From Allobosea sp. Tri-44 (GTDB taxonomy: Bacteria > Pseudomonadota > Alphaproteobacteria > Rhizobiales > Beijerinckiaceae), in contig NZ_NBDP01000003.1 in the NCBI RefSeq assembly GCF_004123845.1, positions 124,001 to 188,000 on the forward strand: 64,000 bases of DNA, in the 5' to 3' direction. Shown one piece after another: positions 1-8,103 of the stretch. Every line of letters begins with the position of its first letter. Position 1 is the first letter of the stretch. The notes under the pieces were generated by a model, which worked only from the letters and a program-made list of their open reading frames with translations, was not told the DNA's origin and ran no database searches. Both the position numbers and the translations under genes were made by a program.

Positions 1-638
1 ATGAAAGGCTCCGCGACCGAGGCTGACTGGATCGTCGCCTGGACGCGTCCGGCGATCGCGTCCTGGATCGAGTTCGCCGCCGAAGCATAAGGAACGAGCA
101 CCATCCCGATGCCCGCACGCCGGTTGATGGTCTGGCCGATCAGGCCGGAGATGTTGCGCTCGCTGTCCACGGCAAGGCTAAGTGAGCCCGGCTTCGCCTT
201 CTCCTGCGCGATCAAGTCGGCGAGCGAATGGATCGGCAGCTTCGGATCGACCAGCAGGACATGGTGGCTGCGCGCGACGAGCGCGACCGGCGCGAAGTCC
301 TTCTCCGGATCGTAAGAGAGCTTCTTGAAGGTGTGCGGGTTGGTCGAGAGCGAGGCCGAGGTGGCGAAGAGAAACGTGTAGCCGTCCGGCGTGGCGCGTG
401 CGACGGATTGGGTTCCGACGATGTTGGCGGCGCCGGTGCGGTTCTCGACATAGACCTGCTGGCCGAGGCTGCGCGAGAGCTTGTCGGCGAGCACGCGCGC
501 CAGGATGTCGGGGCTGTTGCCGGCCGCCTGCGGCACCACGAGAGCGACCGGGCGCTGCGGCCAGGACTGGGCCTGGGCCGGCGTCGCGGCCGCCAGCGCA
601 ACCGCGGCCGAGAGCAACAACCATGTGAGCTTGGGCAT
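1..638 (-). CDS. Bug-family (TctC-like) tripartite tricarboxylate transporter substrate-binding protein, 3' end cut by window edge
   Basis: A periplasmic solute-binding protein of the Bug/TctC family, which captures carboxylates or aromatic acids for TTT-type or other uptake systems. The start at 638 follows a good GGAGGA ribosome site. Residues 1-23 form a signal peptide ending in PAQA before QSWPQRP. The family hallmarks WPQRPVALVVPQAAG, the NRTGAANIVGT segment and PDGYTFLF are visible. About 212 residues are present of the usual ~320; the C-terminus lies beyond base 1. It is the last visible gene of the minus-strand catabolic operon, 43 bases after the FAH gene, so its ligand is probably the aromatic substrate of that operon (inference). 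No TctA/TctB membrane genes are visible here. Confidence 0.88.
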   Translation of the reverse strand, partial: MPKLTWLLLSAAVALAAATPAQAQSWPQRPVALVVPQAAGNSPDILARVLADKLSRSLGQQVYVENRTGAANIVGTQSVARATPDGYTFLFATSASLSTNPHTFKKLSYDPEKDFAPVALVARSHHVLLVDPKLPIHSLADLIAQEKAKPGSLSLAVDSERNISGLIGQTINRRAGIGMVLVPYASAANSIQDAIAGRVQATIQSASVAEPF

Positions 639-681
639 CGTTTCCTCCGGGGTGGTTTGATTGTGATGGGAGTGCGCGCGG

Positions 682-1530
682 TCAGGCTTCGTCGGCGACG
701 CCGTTGCGCAGCGTGCCGAGGCGATCGATCTCGACCTCCACGGTGTCGCCGGGTTTCAGCCAGAGTGGGGGCATGCGTTTGGCACCGACACCGCCCGGCG
801 TGCCGGTCGCGATGACGTCGCCGGGCTCCAGCCGCGTGAAGGCGGAGCAGTATTCGATGATGCGCGGGATATCGAAGATCATCTGGTCGAAGGTCGCGTC
901 CTGCACGACCTGACCGTTGACCCGCGTCTGCAATCTGAGCGCACCGAGTTCGCCGAGCTCGTCGGGCGTCATCATCCAGGGGCCGAAGGCGCCGGTGCCG
1001 GGAAAGTTCTTGCCGGGGGTGAACTGGTGGGTGTGACGCTGGAAATCGCGCACGCTGCCTTCATTGTAGCAGGCATAGCCTGCGATATGGCCGAAGGCGT
1101 CGGCCCGCGCGATGTAGCGCCCGGGCTTGCCGATGACGATGGCGAGTTCGCCTTCGAAGTCGAGCTCATGCGAGACGCGCGGCCGGACGATGTCCGTCTC
1201 ATGGCCGATCTGGGAGTTGGTGAAGCGGCCGAAGATGGTCGGGTGATCGACTTCGGCGCGGCCGGTCTCCTTGCGATGCATCTCGTAGTTCAGGCCGACG
1301 CAGAGGATCTTGTCCGGATTCGGCAGCACGGGGAGCCAGGTGATGGCCGAGAGCGGGTGGCGAGGCGCGCCAGCGGCTGCCGCCGCGGCCTCGCCGAGAG
1401 CGTCGGCCGCGATAGCCGATTTCAGATCGGGGAAGCGGCTGCGCAGGGCGGCGCCGAGGTCGACCGCCTGCTCGCCCTCGATCAGGCCCCAGCTCGGGGA
1501 ACCGCCTATCTGGAAAGTCGCAAAGCGCAT
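682..1530 (-). CDS. fumarylacetoacetate hydrolase (FAH) family protein
   Basis: A 282-residue metal-dependent hydrolase/decarboxylase/hydratase of the FAH superfamily, whose members process ring-cleavage products such as fumarylpyruvate or 2-oxo-hept-ene-dioates. The start at 1530 (MRFATFQIGG) is preceded by AAAGGATCC. The catalytic core begins near residue 75 with KILCVGLNYEMH. The acidic metal ligands are E126 and E128 in LDFEGELA and, at the third position, E157 in CYNEGS where most relatives carry Asp. ATGTPGGVG near residue 245 is the typical C-terminal loop. It lies 13 bases after the flavin hydroxylase stop, so it is translationally close-coupled. The exact substrate cannot be read from sequence. 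Confidence 0.9.
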   Translation of the reverse strand: MRFATFQIGGSPSWGLIEGEQAVDLGAALRSRFPDLKSAIAADALGEAAAAAAGAPRHPLSAITWLPVLPNPDKILCVGLNYEMHRKETGRAEVDHPTIFGRFTNSQIGHETDIVRPRVSHELDFEGELAIVIGKPGRYIARADAFGHIAGYACYNEGSVRDFQRHTHQFTPGKNFPGTGAFGPWMMTPDELGELGALRLQTRVNGQVVQDATFDQMIFDIPRIIEYCSAFTRLEPGDVIATGTPGGVGAKRMPPLWLKPGDTVEVEIDRLGTLRNGVADEA

Positions 1531-1543
1531 GGGTTGGGATCCT

Positions 1544-3184
1544 TTACGGGACGGCGCGGATGGGTTGAGCGTGGTGGAGCCCGGTCGCAGCCGGAGTGAT
1601 GCGGGCTCGCAATTCGTCGAGCAGGGCGCCGAGCGCGACATCGTCGGCGGCGGTGCCGAAGACATAGTGGTCCGGCCGCACGATCGCGGCGCGGCAGCCA
1701 TGCGCGGCGAACCAGCGAGCGAGCACGCCGTCCCGCTCTGTGACCGCGTTGTCGGCACGCGCGGCAGGAGCACGTATCGGATCGGATGACACCATGATCA
1801 GGCGCAGCCCGAGCGCGGAGACCTGTCGCGATAGCCCCGGCGGCAGCTTCGCGGCCAAAGTTGGCTCGACGATCAGCCGCAGGCCGGCGCCAGCGACCGC
1901 GTCGAGCCGACCATACCCCTCCGGTGACTTCACCCAGGGCTGCGGGAAGAGCGTGCCTTTCGCGGCATCGTCGCGGGTCGTTAGCAACCCGGTGACGAGC
2001 GGCGGAACGATCTCTTGGCGCGTGATGGTGCGCGGCTGCCCGCCGCCTTCTGCGAGGATGCGGGCATCTCGCGCGCGGGCGGCTACCGGGTCACGCTCGC
2101 ATATCACCTGACCGATCGCCTTTATCCTCGTCGTCAGCTCGCGAACATGGCGGCTGCGTTCCTCCTCATAGCTGTCGAGCAGGCTCTCATCGGAGCTGCC
2201 CTCCAGCACGCGCGCGAGCTTCCAGATCAGATTGGCGACGTCACGCACGCCCTGGCACATGCCCTGCCCGATGAAGGGCGGCTGCTGATGGGCCGCGTCG
2301 CCGGCGATGAAGACGCGGCCGTCGCGCCACCGTTCGGCGACCAGCGCATGGAAGCGATAGCTCGCCGCGCGCCAGAGAGTGGCGTCGGCCGGCGTCAGCC
2401 AGCGCGCGAGCAGCGCCCAGACACGATCAGGCGTCTGGGCTTCCTGCGGATCCTCGCCCGGCAGGAGCATGATCTCCCAGCGGCGGTGACGGCCGGGGCC
2501 GATGATGAAGGTCGTCGGGCGGCGCGGGTCGCAATACTGCGCCGCGGTCTGCGGCAGCTTGTCGGCGACATCCTCGTTAATCAGCACGTCGACGACCAGC
2601 CAGGGTTCGTCGAAGACTAGGTCCGCGAGCCCGATGCGGAGCCGCTCGCGCACGCCGCTGGATGCGCCGTCGCAGGCGATCACATAGTCCGCGCGGACCG
2701 TCCGGCGCGAACCATCGTCGCCCGCCAGGGTCAGCGTGACGCCGGTCTGCGTCTGCTGGAGGCCGACGAGCTCCGTCCCGAGCGAGACCTTCACGCCTTC
2801 ATAGCGCCCTGCATGCTCGCGCAAGGCGCCCTCCACCGGCGGCTGGGTGAAGACCATGGTCGGCGTGTAGCCGAGCGGATAGGGCTCCGGCACCATGTCG
2901 ATGCGGCGGATGAGCTGGCCATCGGCGCCGAAATGCTCGGAGGCCGGAAACGGCGCCACATATGGCAGCACCTGCTCGGCGACGCCGAGATTGTCGAGGA
3001 GCCGCATGATCTCGTGATCGATCGCGATGGCGCGGGGCTTGTCGTAGACCGCGCGCTGCCGGTCGATGACGAGGCTGCAGATGCCATGGTGCCCGAGCAG
3101 GCTCGCGGCGACCGCGCCGCTCGGGCCGAAGCCGACGACGACGACCTGGTAGTCGTTTGGGGATGGGAGGTCTGGTTCGTTCAA
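1544..3184 (-). CDS. FAD-dependent aromatic monooxygenase (MhpA/PheA-like flavin hydroxylase)
   Basis: A 546-residue class A flavoprotein hydroxylase, resembling 3-(3-hydroxyphenyl)propionate hydroxylase (MhpA). It should use NAD(P)H and O2 to add an ortho hydroxyl to a phenolic ring. Motifs: Rossmann GFGPSG at 18-23, the CDGASSGVR motif at about 171-179, and GDAAH at 295-299 followed by the PPFIGQGM loop. I take a TTG start at 3184 (LNEPDLPSPN) because it has an AGGA element upstream and clears the preceding stop by 26 bases; longer readings would run into the dioxygenase gene. The C-terminal ~150 residues form the thioredoxin-like dimerisation region of this class. The product would be a catechol for the neighbouring extradiol dioxygenase (inference). 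Confidence 0.88.
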   Translation of the reverse strand: MNEPDLPSPNDYQVVVVGFGPSGAVAASLLGHHGICSLVIDRQRAVYDKPRAIAIDHEIMRLLDNLGVAEQVLPYVAPFPASEHFGADGQLIRRIDMVPEPYPLGYTPTMVFTQPPVEGALREHAGRYEGVKVSLGTELVGLQQTQTGVTLTLAGDDGSRRTVRADYVIACDGASSGVRERLRIGLADLVFDEPWLVVDVLINEDVADKLPQTAAQYCDPRRPTTFIIGPGRHRRWEIMLLPGEDPQEAQTPDRVWALLARWLTPADATLWRAASYRFHALVAERWRDGRVFIAGDAAHQQPPFIGQGMCQGVRDVANLIWKLARVLEGSSDESLLDSYEEERSRHVRELTTRIKAIGQVICERDPVAARARDARILAEGGGQPRTITRQEIVPPLVTGLLTTRDDAAKGTLFPQPWVKSPEGYGRLDAVAGAGLRLIVEPTLAAKLPPGLSRQVSALGLRLIMVSSDPIRAPAARADNAVTERDGVLARWFAAHGCRAAIVRPDHYVFGTAADDVALGALLDELRARITPAATGLHHAQPIRAVP

Positions 3185-3210
3185 GGGAGAATCCTGCCGT
3201 TCCGATCTGG

Positions 3211-4128
3211 TCAGCGGGCGCCCGGCGGCATGGCCGCGGGGCGATAGACGATGGCGGCTTGCGCGACCTTGACGTGGTCGCCCTTGGGCGGCGCGATGCC
3301 CCAATGGTCGGTTCGCCCCGGCGGCCAGACCCATTCTTCCGGCCCGCGCATGCGGTAGCTGTCGTCGACCTGCAGCACCTCGGCGGTGAATTCGACGACG
3401 AAGCCGACGGGATCGATGAAATAGGCGAAGACATTGTCGCCCGGCCCATGCCGGCCCACGCCCCAGGCGATCGGATAGCCGGCATCGACGAGGCGGCCTG
3501 AGGCACGCATCACCGATTCCCAGTCGGGCACGAGGAAGGCGATGTGGTTCAGCCCGTTCGCCTTGGCCTCGGCCAGCACCACGGCGTGGTGGTCGCTGTT
3601 GCAGCGCAGGAAAGCCATGATCTTGGAGCGGTCCGTCAGGACGAAGCCCAGCGCCTCTTCGTAGAACGCCGTCTCCGCAGCCACGTCGGCGCTGTTGAGG
3701 TTCACATGCGCCAGCCGCAGCGGCCGGTCGCGCTCCTCCTTTGCATCGGCATGCAGCCGGTCGCCCTGGACGAAGCGGAAGATGCCGCCCTGCGGCTCGC
3801 GGATTGCCATCATTGTCCCGCCATCGGGCTCGGGATTGGCCGCCGGCGGCGAAAGCAGCGTGGCGCCATGGGCGACGGCTCGTGCGGCGAGCATGCCGAG
3901 ATCCTCGGCGGCATCGACCCTGAAGGTCACGGACAGGATCGCCGGGCTGTCGCTGCCGTGCAAAGCGAGCACATGGTGATCGGCCCCGCTCGCGCGCAGA
4001 TGGACAGCCCCGTCCTGCCGGGCGGCGACGGCTAAGCCCCAGACCTCCGTGTAGAAGCGCTCCGAACCTTTGAGGTCCGGCGTTCCGATGGCGACGCTAC
4101 GCAGGCCGGTGACGGGAAAATGTGTCAT
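3211..4128 (-). CDS. two-domain extradiol (meta-cleavage) ring dioxygenase, VOC superfamily
   Basis: A 305-residue type I extradiol dioxygenase built from two vicinal-oxygen-chelate domains, related to BphC/MhpB-like enzymes. By analogy with BphC, the C-terminal domain carries metal ligands H141 (LAHVNLN), H195 (LNHIAF) and E246 (FVVEFTAE). The acid/base residues would be H180/H181 (NSDHHAVVL) and H227 (GRHGPGDN). All expected catalytic positions are filled, so it should be active. It starts one base after the amidohydrolase stop, indicating translational coupling in the operon. The ring cleaved is presumably the catechol produced by the flavin hydroxylase downstream; the precise substrate is unknown. 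Confidence 0.86.
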   Translation of the reverse strand: MTHFPVTGLRSVAIGTPDLKGSERFYTEVWGLAVAARQDGAVHLRASGADHHVLALHGSDSPAILSVTFRVDAAEDLGMLAARAVAHGATLLSPPAANPEPDGGTMMAIREPQGGIFRFVQGDRLHADAKEERDRPLRLAHVNLNSADVAAETAFYEEALGFVLTDRSKIMAFLRCNSDHHAVVLAEAKANGLNHIAFLVPDWESVMRASGRLVDAGYPIAWGVGRHGPGDNVFAYFIDPVGFVVEFTAEVLQVDDSYRMRGPEEWVWPPGRTDHWGIAPPKGDHVKVAQAAIVYRPAAMPPGAR

Positions 4129-4129
4129 G

Positions 4130-5149
4130 TCAGGCCTCGCCCTCGCGCCCGAGGAAGGTCGCAGCGTTCTCGCTGAGCAGCCGTTTGCGCAGACGCTCGT
4201 CGATAAAAGCCGTTTCGATGCGCTCGACCGGCCTCCGTTCGTGGAAATTGAACGGGTAATCCGTCCCGATCATGATCTGCGTCTCGCCGAAGAGGCTGGT
4301 CAGGTGCCTCAGAGTCGGCTCGTCATAGACCAGCGCGTCGTAGAACAGGCGCCGCGCCTGCTCCGTCGGCGACAGCGCGATGCTCTCCTGCAGCGCCGGG
4401 AAGACACGCCGGCCTTCTTCCAGCCGCGGCAGCAGCAGGCCGAGCGTGCCGCCGCCATGGCTGAAGGCGATCCGCAGCTTCGGCCGGCGCAGCATCAGGT
4501 TCGAGCAGATCACCGAGGCTGCCGCGAGACCGACCTCGCCGGGATAGGCCAGCACCTGCTGCAACTGCGCGGGCCCGACCAGCCGATCCTGGCCGCAGGG
4601 ACGCACGGCATGGACGAACACGGCCGCGCCCAACTCTTCCGCCGCCTCGAAGAACGGATCGAAATCAGGGGAACCGATCGGCTTGCCGTTGACGTTGCTG
4701 CCGACCTCGACCCCCGCGAAGCTCGAATCCCGCATCAGCCGGGCGAGTTCCCGGAGCGCGCGATCCATATCCTGCAGCGGCACCGCGCCGAGCCCCACGA
4801 GCCGGCCGCCAGCCTCCGCGACCATGCCAGCGATCTGGTCGTTGACATAACGCAGCAATTCGGCGGCGGGCTCGGCTTCCATCCAGTAGGAGAGCAGCTC
4901 CGGCATCGGCGAGATCGCCTGCAGGGAGAGGGCCATGCCGTCGAGATCGGCGAGGCGCTTCGGAACGTCCCAGCAGCGATCCGAGACCGTGCGATAGGTC
5001 CGGCCGTCGATCACGATGTGCCGATGGCACTCATGCGCGGGGGCGGTCGATGGCCAGCCGGTGGGCGGCGCCACCTTGAGGAAGACCGGAAACGTCGCCG
5101 GCACGACATGCGCGTGAATATCGACACCGCAGGCGCAGCGCGCCTTCAT
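4130..5149 (-). CDS. ACMSD-like amidohydrolase, probable metal-dependent decarboxylase or C-C hydrolase
   Basis: A 339-residue TIM-barrel protein of the amidohydrolase-2 (ACMSD, LigW, gamma-resorcylate decarboxylase) family. The first metal motif is DIHAH (H12, H14). Later family positions are FVHAVRP, the FSHGGG histidine and the GTDYPF aspartate. Members act on aromatic acids or ring-fission products without cofactors other than Zn or Mn. The start at 5149 (MKARCACG) follows GAGGGAAG; a GTG 30 bases upstream is less well placed. It is the first gene of the operon and faces the GntR gene across 132 bases of AT-rich DNA. Whether it is a decarboxylase or a hydrolase cannot be settled from sequence. 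Confidence 0.84.
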   Translation of the reverse strand: MKARCACGVDIHAHVVPATFPVFLKVAPPTGWPSTAPAHECHRHIVIDGRTYRTVSDRCWDVPKRLADLDGMALSLQAISPMPELLSYWMEAEPAAELLRYVNDQIAGMVAEAGGRLVGLGAVPLQDMDRALRELARLMRDSSFAGVEVGSNVNGKPIGSPDFDPFFEAAEELGAAVFVHAVRPCGQDRLVGPAQLQQVLAYPGEVGLAAASVICSNLMLRRPKLRIAFSHGGGTLGLLLPRLEEGRRVFPALQESIALSPTEQARRLFYDALVYDEPTLRHLTSLFGETQIMIGTDYPFNFHERRPVERIETAFIDERLRKRLLSENAATFLGREGEA

Positions 5150-5281
5150 CCGACTTCCCTCGACTGCTGCTGCCGGCACCGTTTCCGCCCCGTCGATTGC
5201 AGATTTTTTGTCTGCCTTCTTATATTGCGAAATTTTTAGATGTGAAGCATTAATTTATAAATTATTTGCCGGAGCTACAGC
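5150..5281. promoter_or_regulatory. AT-rich divergent control region between catabolic operon and GntR gene
   Basis: This 132-base spacer is markedly AT-rich relative to its flanks and separates the two divergent starts. It contains the perfect 12-bp palindrome AATTTATAAATT at 5252-5263, about 20 bases upstream of the GntR start. The placement fits an operator or the core promoter of one of the two transcripts. FCD-type GntR proteins usually repress the neighbouring divergent operon, so this is the probable site of substrate control (inference). Confidence 0.5.
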
Positions 5282-6034
5282 GTGTACAAATCAAGTAGGG
5301 GAATCGCGGCCGCGTCGAACATGCTGCCGGCCGATCCCGCCGAGGCTCAGGTTCAAGCGTTCCGCATGCACGCACCCATTCCCTCAACCCGCACGTTGGA
5401 TCTCTATGACAAGCTGCGGGACGATCTTTTGTCCGGCCGGCTGAAGCCGGGACAGAAGCTGCAGATGCGCTTCCTGATGGATACCTATCAGGCTGGACAG
5501 ACGCCCTTGCGCGAAGCGCTGAACCGGTTGACCTCCGAGGGGCTGGTGGAAGCCCGCGAGCAACGCGGCTTCCTGGTCCCGCCCGTCAGCCGGTCGGAGC
5601 TTCAGGAACTGACGACGACGCGCTGCTGGCTCGAAGCACTGGCCCTGCGTAAGTCGATGGAGGCCGCGACGCCGGCCTGGGAGGAGGCGCTGGTCGTCGC
5701 CCATCACCGTCTTAGCCGCACGCGCCGCTCGCTAAATCCCGACCAATTCGAGGACAATCCGGAATGGGAGCGGCTGCACCGCATTTTCCATCGCACGCTG
5801 ATCGGCCAGTGCGGATCCACTCCGCTGATCGGCTTTTGCGAACATCTCGCCGACCAGCTCTATCGCTACCGGCGCCTCTCGATCCGCCGGGCATTCCCGA
5901 CCCGCAAGGTCGCCGACGAGCATCAAGCGATCATAACCGCTGTCTTGGAGGGGGAAGTCGATCACGCCGTCGGGCTGCTGGAGCACCACTATCAACAAAC
6001 CGCGGATGTGATCCTCGAAGATCCAGCGCTTTGA
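5282..6034 (+). CDS. GntR-family transcriptional regulator, FCD (FadR C-terminal) subfamily
   Basis: A 250-residue regulator with an N-terminal winged helix-turn-helix (about residues 35-105: LYDKLRDDLLSGRL, TPLREALNRLTSEGLV) and a helical FCD ligand-binding domain. The GTG start at 5282 has GGAG seven bases upstream; an in-frame ATG at 5321 is the alternative and would remove 13 residues. The histidines of HRIFHRTLIG and DEHQAII match the metal-binding positions of FCD domains. Divergent placement against the aromatic operon makes it the likely local repressor, with an aromatic or organic acid as inducer (inference). Confidence 0.9.
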   Translation: MYKSSRGIAAASNMLPADPAEAQVQAFRMHAPIPSTRTLDLYDKLRDDLLSGRLKPGQKLQMRFLMDTYQAGQTPLREALNRLTSEGLVEAREQRGFLVPPVSRSELQELTTTRCWLEALALRKSMEAATPAWEEALVVAHHRLSRTRRSLNPDQFEDNPEWERLHRIFHRTLIGQCGSTPLIGFCEHLADQLYRYRRLSIRRAFPTRKVADEHQAIITAVLEGEVDHAVGLLEHHYQQTADVILEDPAL

Positions 6035-6181
6035 AGGGAGCAGTTTCCTGGAGGATGCCTTCAGCTTTAGATTATCGAGCTGGCCAAGCCGGGCGCGATT
6101 TGCGCGACCGGCCGCCGGCACCTCCCTTAATCCGTTACCACAGCGCGGCGGCGGCCTTGGTCCCGCTATGTCACTTCGCCT

Positions 6182-7072
6182 TCGGTCGAGGAAGACCGCA
6201 TCATCCGCAGCATGGTCGATCGCGATCTCGAACACCGCTATCCCAAGCGCGAGCCGAAAATCGGCGAGGTGATCTTCCGGATCGAGGGCTGGACAGTGTT
6301 CCATCCGCAGGATGCCGGCCGGCGCGTGATCAAGGGCGTGGATTTCCAGGTCCGGCGCGGCGAGATCGTCGGCATCGCCGGGTTGATGGGCGCAGGCCGG
6401 ACCGAATTCGTCATGAGCGTCTTTGGCCGCTCCTATGGGCGCCAGATCAGCCGCACGGCGACGCTGGAGGGCCGCGAGGTCGATCTCTCGACGGTGCGCC
6501 GCGCCATCGATGCAGGGCTCGCCTATGTCACTGAGGATCGCGAGGAGCTCGGGCTCATCCTGGCCGAGGACATCCGCAAGAACATGGCGCTGGCCAACCT
6601 CGCGGCGGTCGCGCCCGGCGGGGTCGTCGACGACATGGCCGAGCTCAAGGTCGCGCAGGGCTACCGCACGCGAACGGGAATCTGCAGCGCCAGCGTCTAC
6701 CAGGAGGCCGGCCAGCTTTCGGGCGGCAACCAGCGAAGGTCGTTGCTGTCGAAATGGCTCTTCACGGAGCCCAAGGTCCTGATCCTGGACGAGCCGACGC
6801 GCGGCATCGACATCGGGGCCAAATACGAAATCTGCTGCATCATCAACGAGCTGGCGGATTCGGGGCGCGGCGTCATCGGGATCTCCTCGGAGATGCCGGA
6901 ACTGCTGGGAATCTGCGTGATGAATGAAGGCGCCTTTGTCGGCGAATTCGCGGCCGCCGATGCAAGCCAGGAAAAGATCATGCGCGCTATCATGCGCAAT
7001 GGGGAGGCCAGACATGAGCGGCGATATCCGGAGCGGCGAAACCTTGAGCGGCGGGCCGGTGCGTCCGGCTAG
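6182..7072 (+). pseudogene. mmsA: remnant of sugar ABC transporter ATPase (MmsA/GguA/MglA type), N-terminal half missing
   Basis: Only the second ATPase half of a two-cassette sugar importer ATPase remains. Similarity to the family begins near base 6182 (VEEDRIIRSMV), and a stop lies at 6128 in the same frame, so the first ~250 residues are gone. Visible motifs are the degenerate second Walker A GLMGAGRTE, signature LSGGNQ and LILDEPTRGID. Decay is clear: after LSGGNQ the usual QKVV has become RRSL through what looks like a one-base loss and a one-base gain, and the residues expected between GIC and VMNEG are deleted. The frame overruns the start of the following remnant. It is very unlikely to be functional. 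Confidence 0.8.
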
Positions 7073-7370
7073 TAACCATCTGAAGACGGGCCTGCGCGAC
7101 TACGGCATGCTGATGTCGCTGGTGGCGATCATGCTGTTCTTCCAGGTCGTGACGGGGGCACGCTGCTGCGGCCGCTGAACCTCACCAGCCTCGTCCTGCA
7201 GAACAGCTTCATCGTCATCATGGCGCTGGGCATGCTGATGGTCATCGTCACGGGACATATCGATCTTTCGGTCGGTTCGGTCGCTGGCGTGGTCGGCGCG
7301 GTCGCGGCCGTGCTGATGGTGCGCTACGAGATGCATTTCGTGCCGGCCGCCCTGATCTGCCTGGCGCTTG
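7014..7370 (+). pseudogene. mmsB: remnant of sugar ABC transporter permease (MmsB/GguB type), frameshifted and truncated
   Basis: The frame opens with MSGDIRSGETL at 7014, overlapping the mmsA remnant, and reads as permease up to FFQVVTGA near 7156. There a one-base loss shifts the frame. From 7157 the second frame continues as GTLLRPLNLTSLVLQNSF and then TGHIDLSVGSVAG, both strongly typical of MmsB-like permeases. Family similarity stops abruptly near 7370 (ICLAL), just before the TetR promoter, and a stop follows at 7397. Only about 115 of ~400 residues survive. With the mmsA remnant it marks a lost sugar-import operon. Confidence 0.78.
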
Positions 7371-7381
7371 ATTGGGCACAT

Positions 7382-7405
7382 ATTCAATCAATCGATTGAT
7401 TGAAT
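7382..7405. promoter_or_regulatory. perfect 24-bp palindrome, putative operator of the TetR/CecR-type gene
   Basis: The left arm ATTCAATCAATC (7382-7393) is matched without error by the right arm GATTGATTGAAT (7394-7405). It ends 14 bases before the TetR start at 7420. TetR dimers bind such palindromes and usually autoregulate, so this is the probable operator of the regulator-exporter operon (inference). It sits immediately after the end of the mmsB remnant. Confidence 0.7.
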
Positions 7406-7419
7406 TGTAAAGCCGTGCT

Positions 7420-8103
7420 ATGTCTCTCGTCATGGCACGCGCATCCATCCTCAACGACGCCGAAGGCACGCGGCAGGCGCTGATCCGGACAGGGCTCGAC
7501 CTGTTCGGCCGCAACGGCTTCGACGCGACCTCGACGCGCGAGATCGCGCAGGCGGCGAAGGTCAACAGCGCCGGCATCGCCTATCATTTCGGCGGCAAGG
7601 ACGGGCTGAGGCAGGCCTGCGCCGAGGCGATCATCGCCCGGATCCAGGCCGTTCTGGCGGGCGCTGCGCCCGTGGCCGCGATCATGGCCGGTACGGCCGA
7701 TCGGGACGCCGCAGCCGAGCAGCTGCTGTCGCTGGTCGAGCGCATGGTCGCCTTCCTGACGACAGCGCCGGAGAGCGAGCTGATCGCGCGCTTCGTCGTG
7801 CGCGAGATGCTGACGCCTGGCCCGGCCTTCGAGACGATCTATGGCGGGTTGTTCGAGCCGGTGCATCGGCGGGTCTGCGGGGTCTGGGCAGCAGCGACCG
7901 GCATGGAGCCGGAGGCGCCAGCGACGCGGCTCGCCGTCTTCGCCGCGATCGGCCAGGTCGTCTATTTCCGCATCGCACGGCCGGCGGTCACTCGCCGCAT
8001 GGGCTGGAACGGCATCGGTCCGGAAGAAGCGCGCGCCATCGGCGAAACCGTCAGGTGCTCGGTCCGCGCCAGCATCCTCGCCTGCAGGGGAGAGATATCA
8101 TGA
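7420..8103 (+). CDS. TetR-family regulator with CecR/YbiH-like C-terminal domain
   Basis: A 227-residue TetR regulator. The helix-turn-helix spans about residues 18-64 (TREIAQAAKVNSAGIAYHFGGK); the Ile-Ala-Tyr-His-Phe recognition helix is typical of the CecR (YbiH) group. The rest is a helical ligand domain. The start is ATG 7420; a second in-frame ATG at 7432 is possible. Its stop overlaps the HlyD start by ATGA. In E. coli, CecR controls the ybhGFSR exporter, and the same gene order here (regulator, HlyD, ATPase, permease) supports an equivalent role in controlling drug or xenobiotic efflux. Confidence 0.9.
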   Translation: MSLVMARASILNDAEGTRQALIRTGLDLFGRNGFDATSTREIAQAAKVNSAGIAYHFGGKDGLRQACAEAIIARIQAVLAGAAPVAAIMAGTADRDAAAEQLLSLVERMVAFLTTAPESELIARFVVREMLTPGPAFETIYGGLFEPVHRRVCGVWAAATGMEPEAPATRLAVFAAIGQVVYFRIARPAVTRRMGWNGIGPEEARAIGETVRCSVRASILACRGEIS

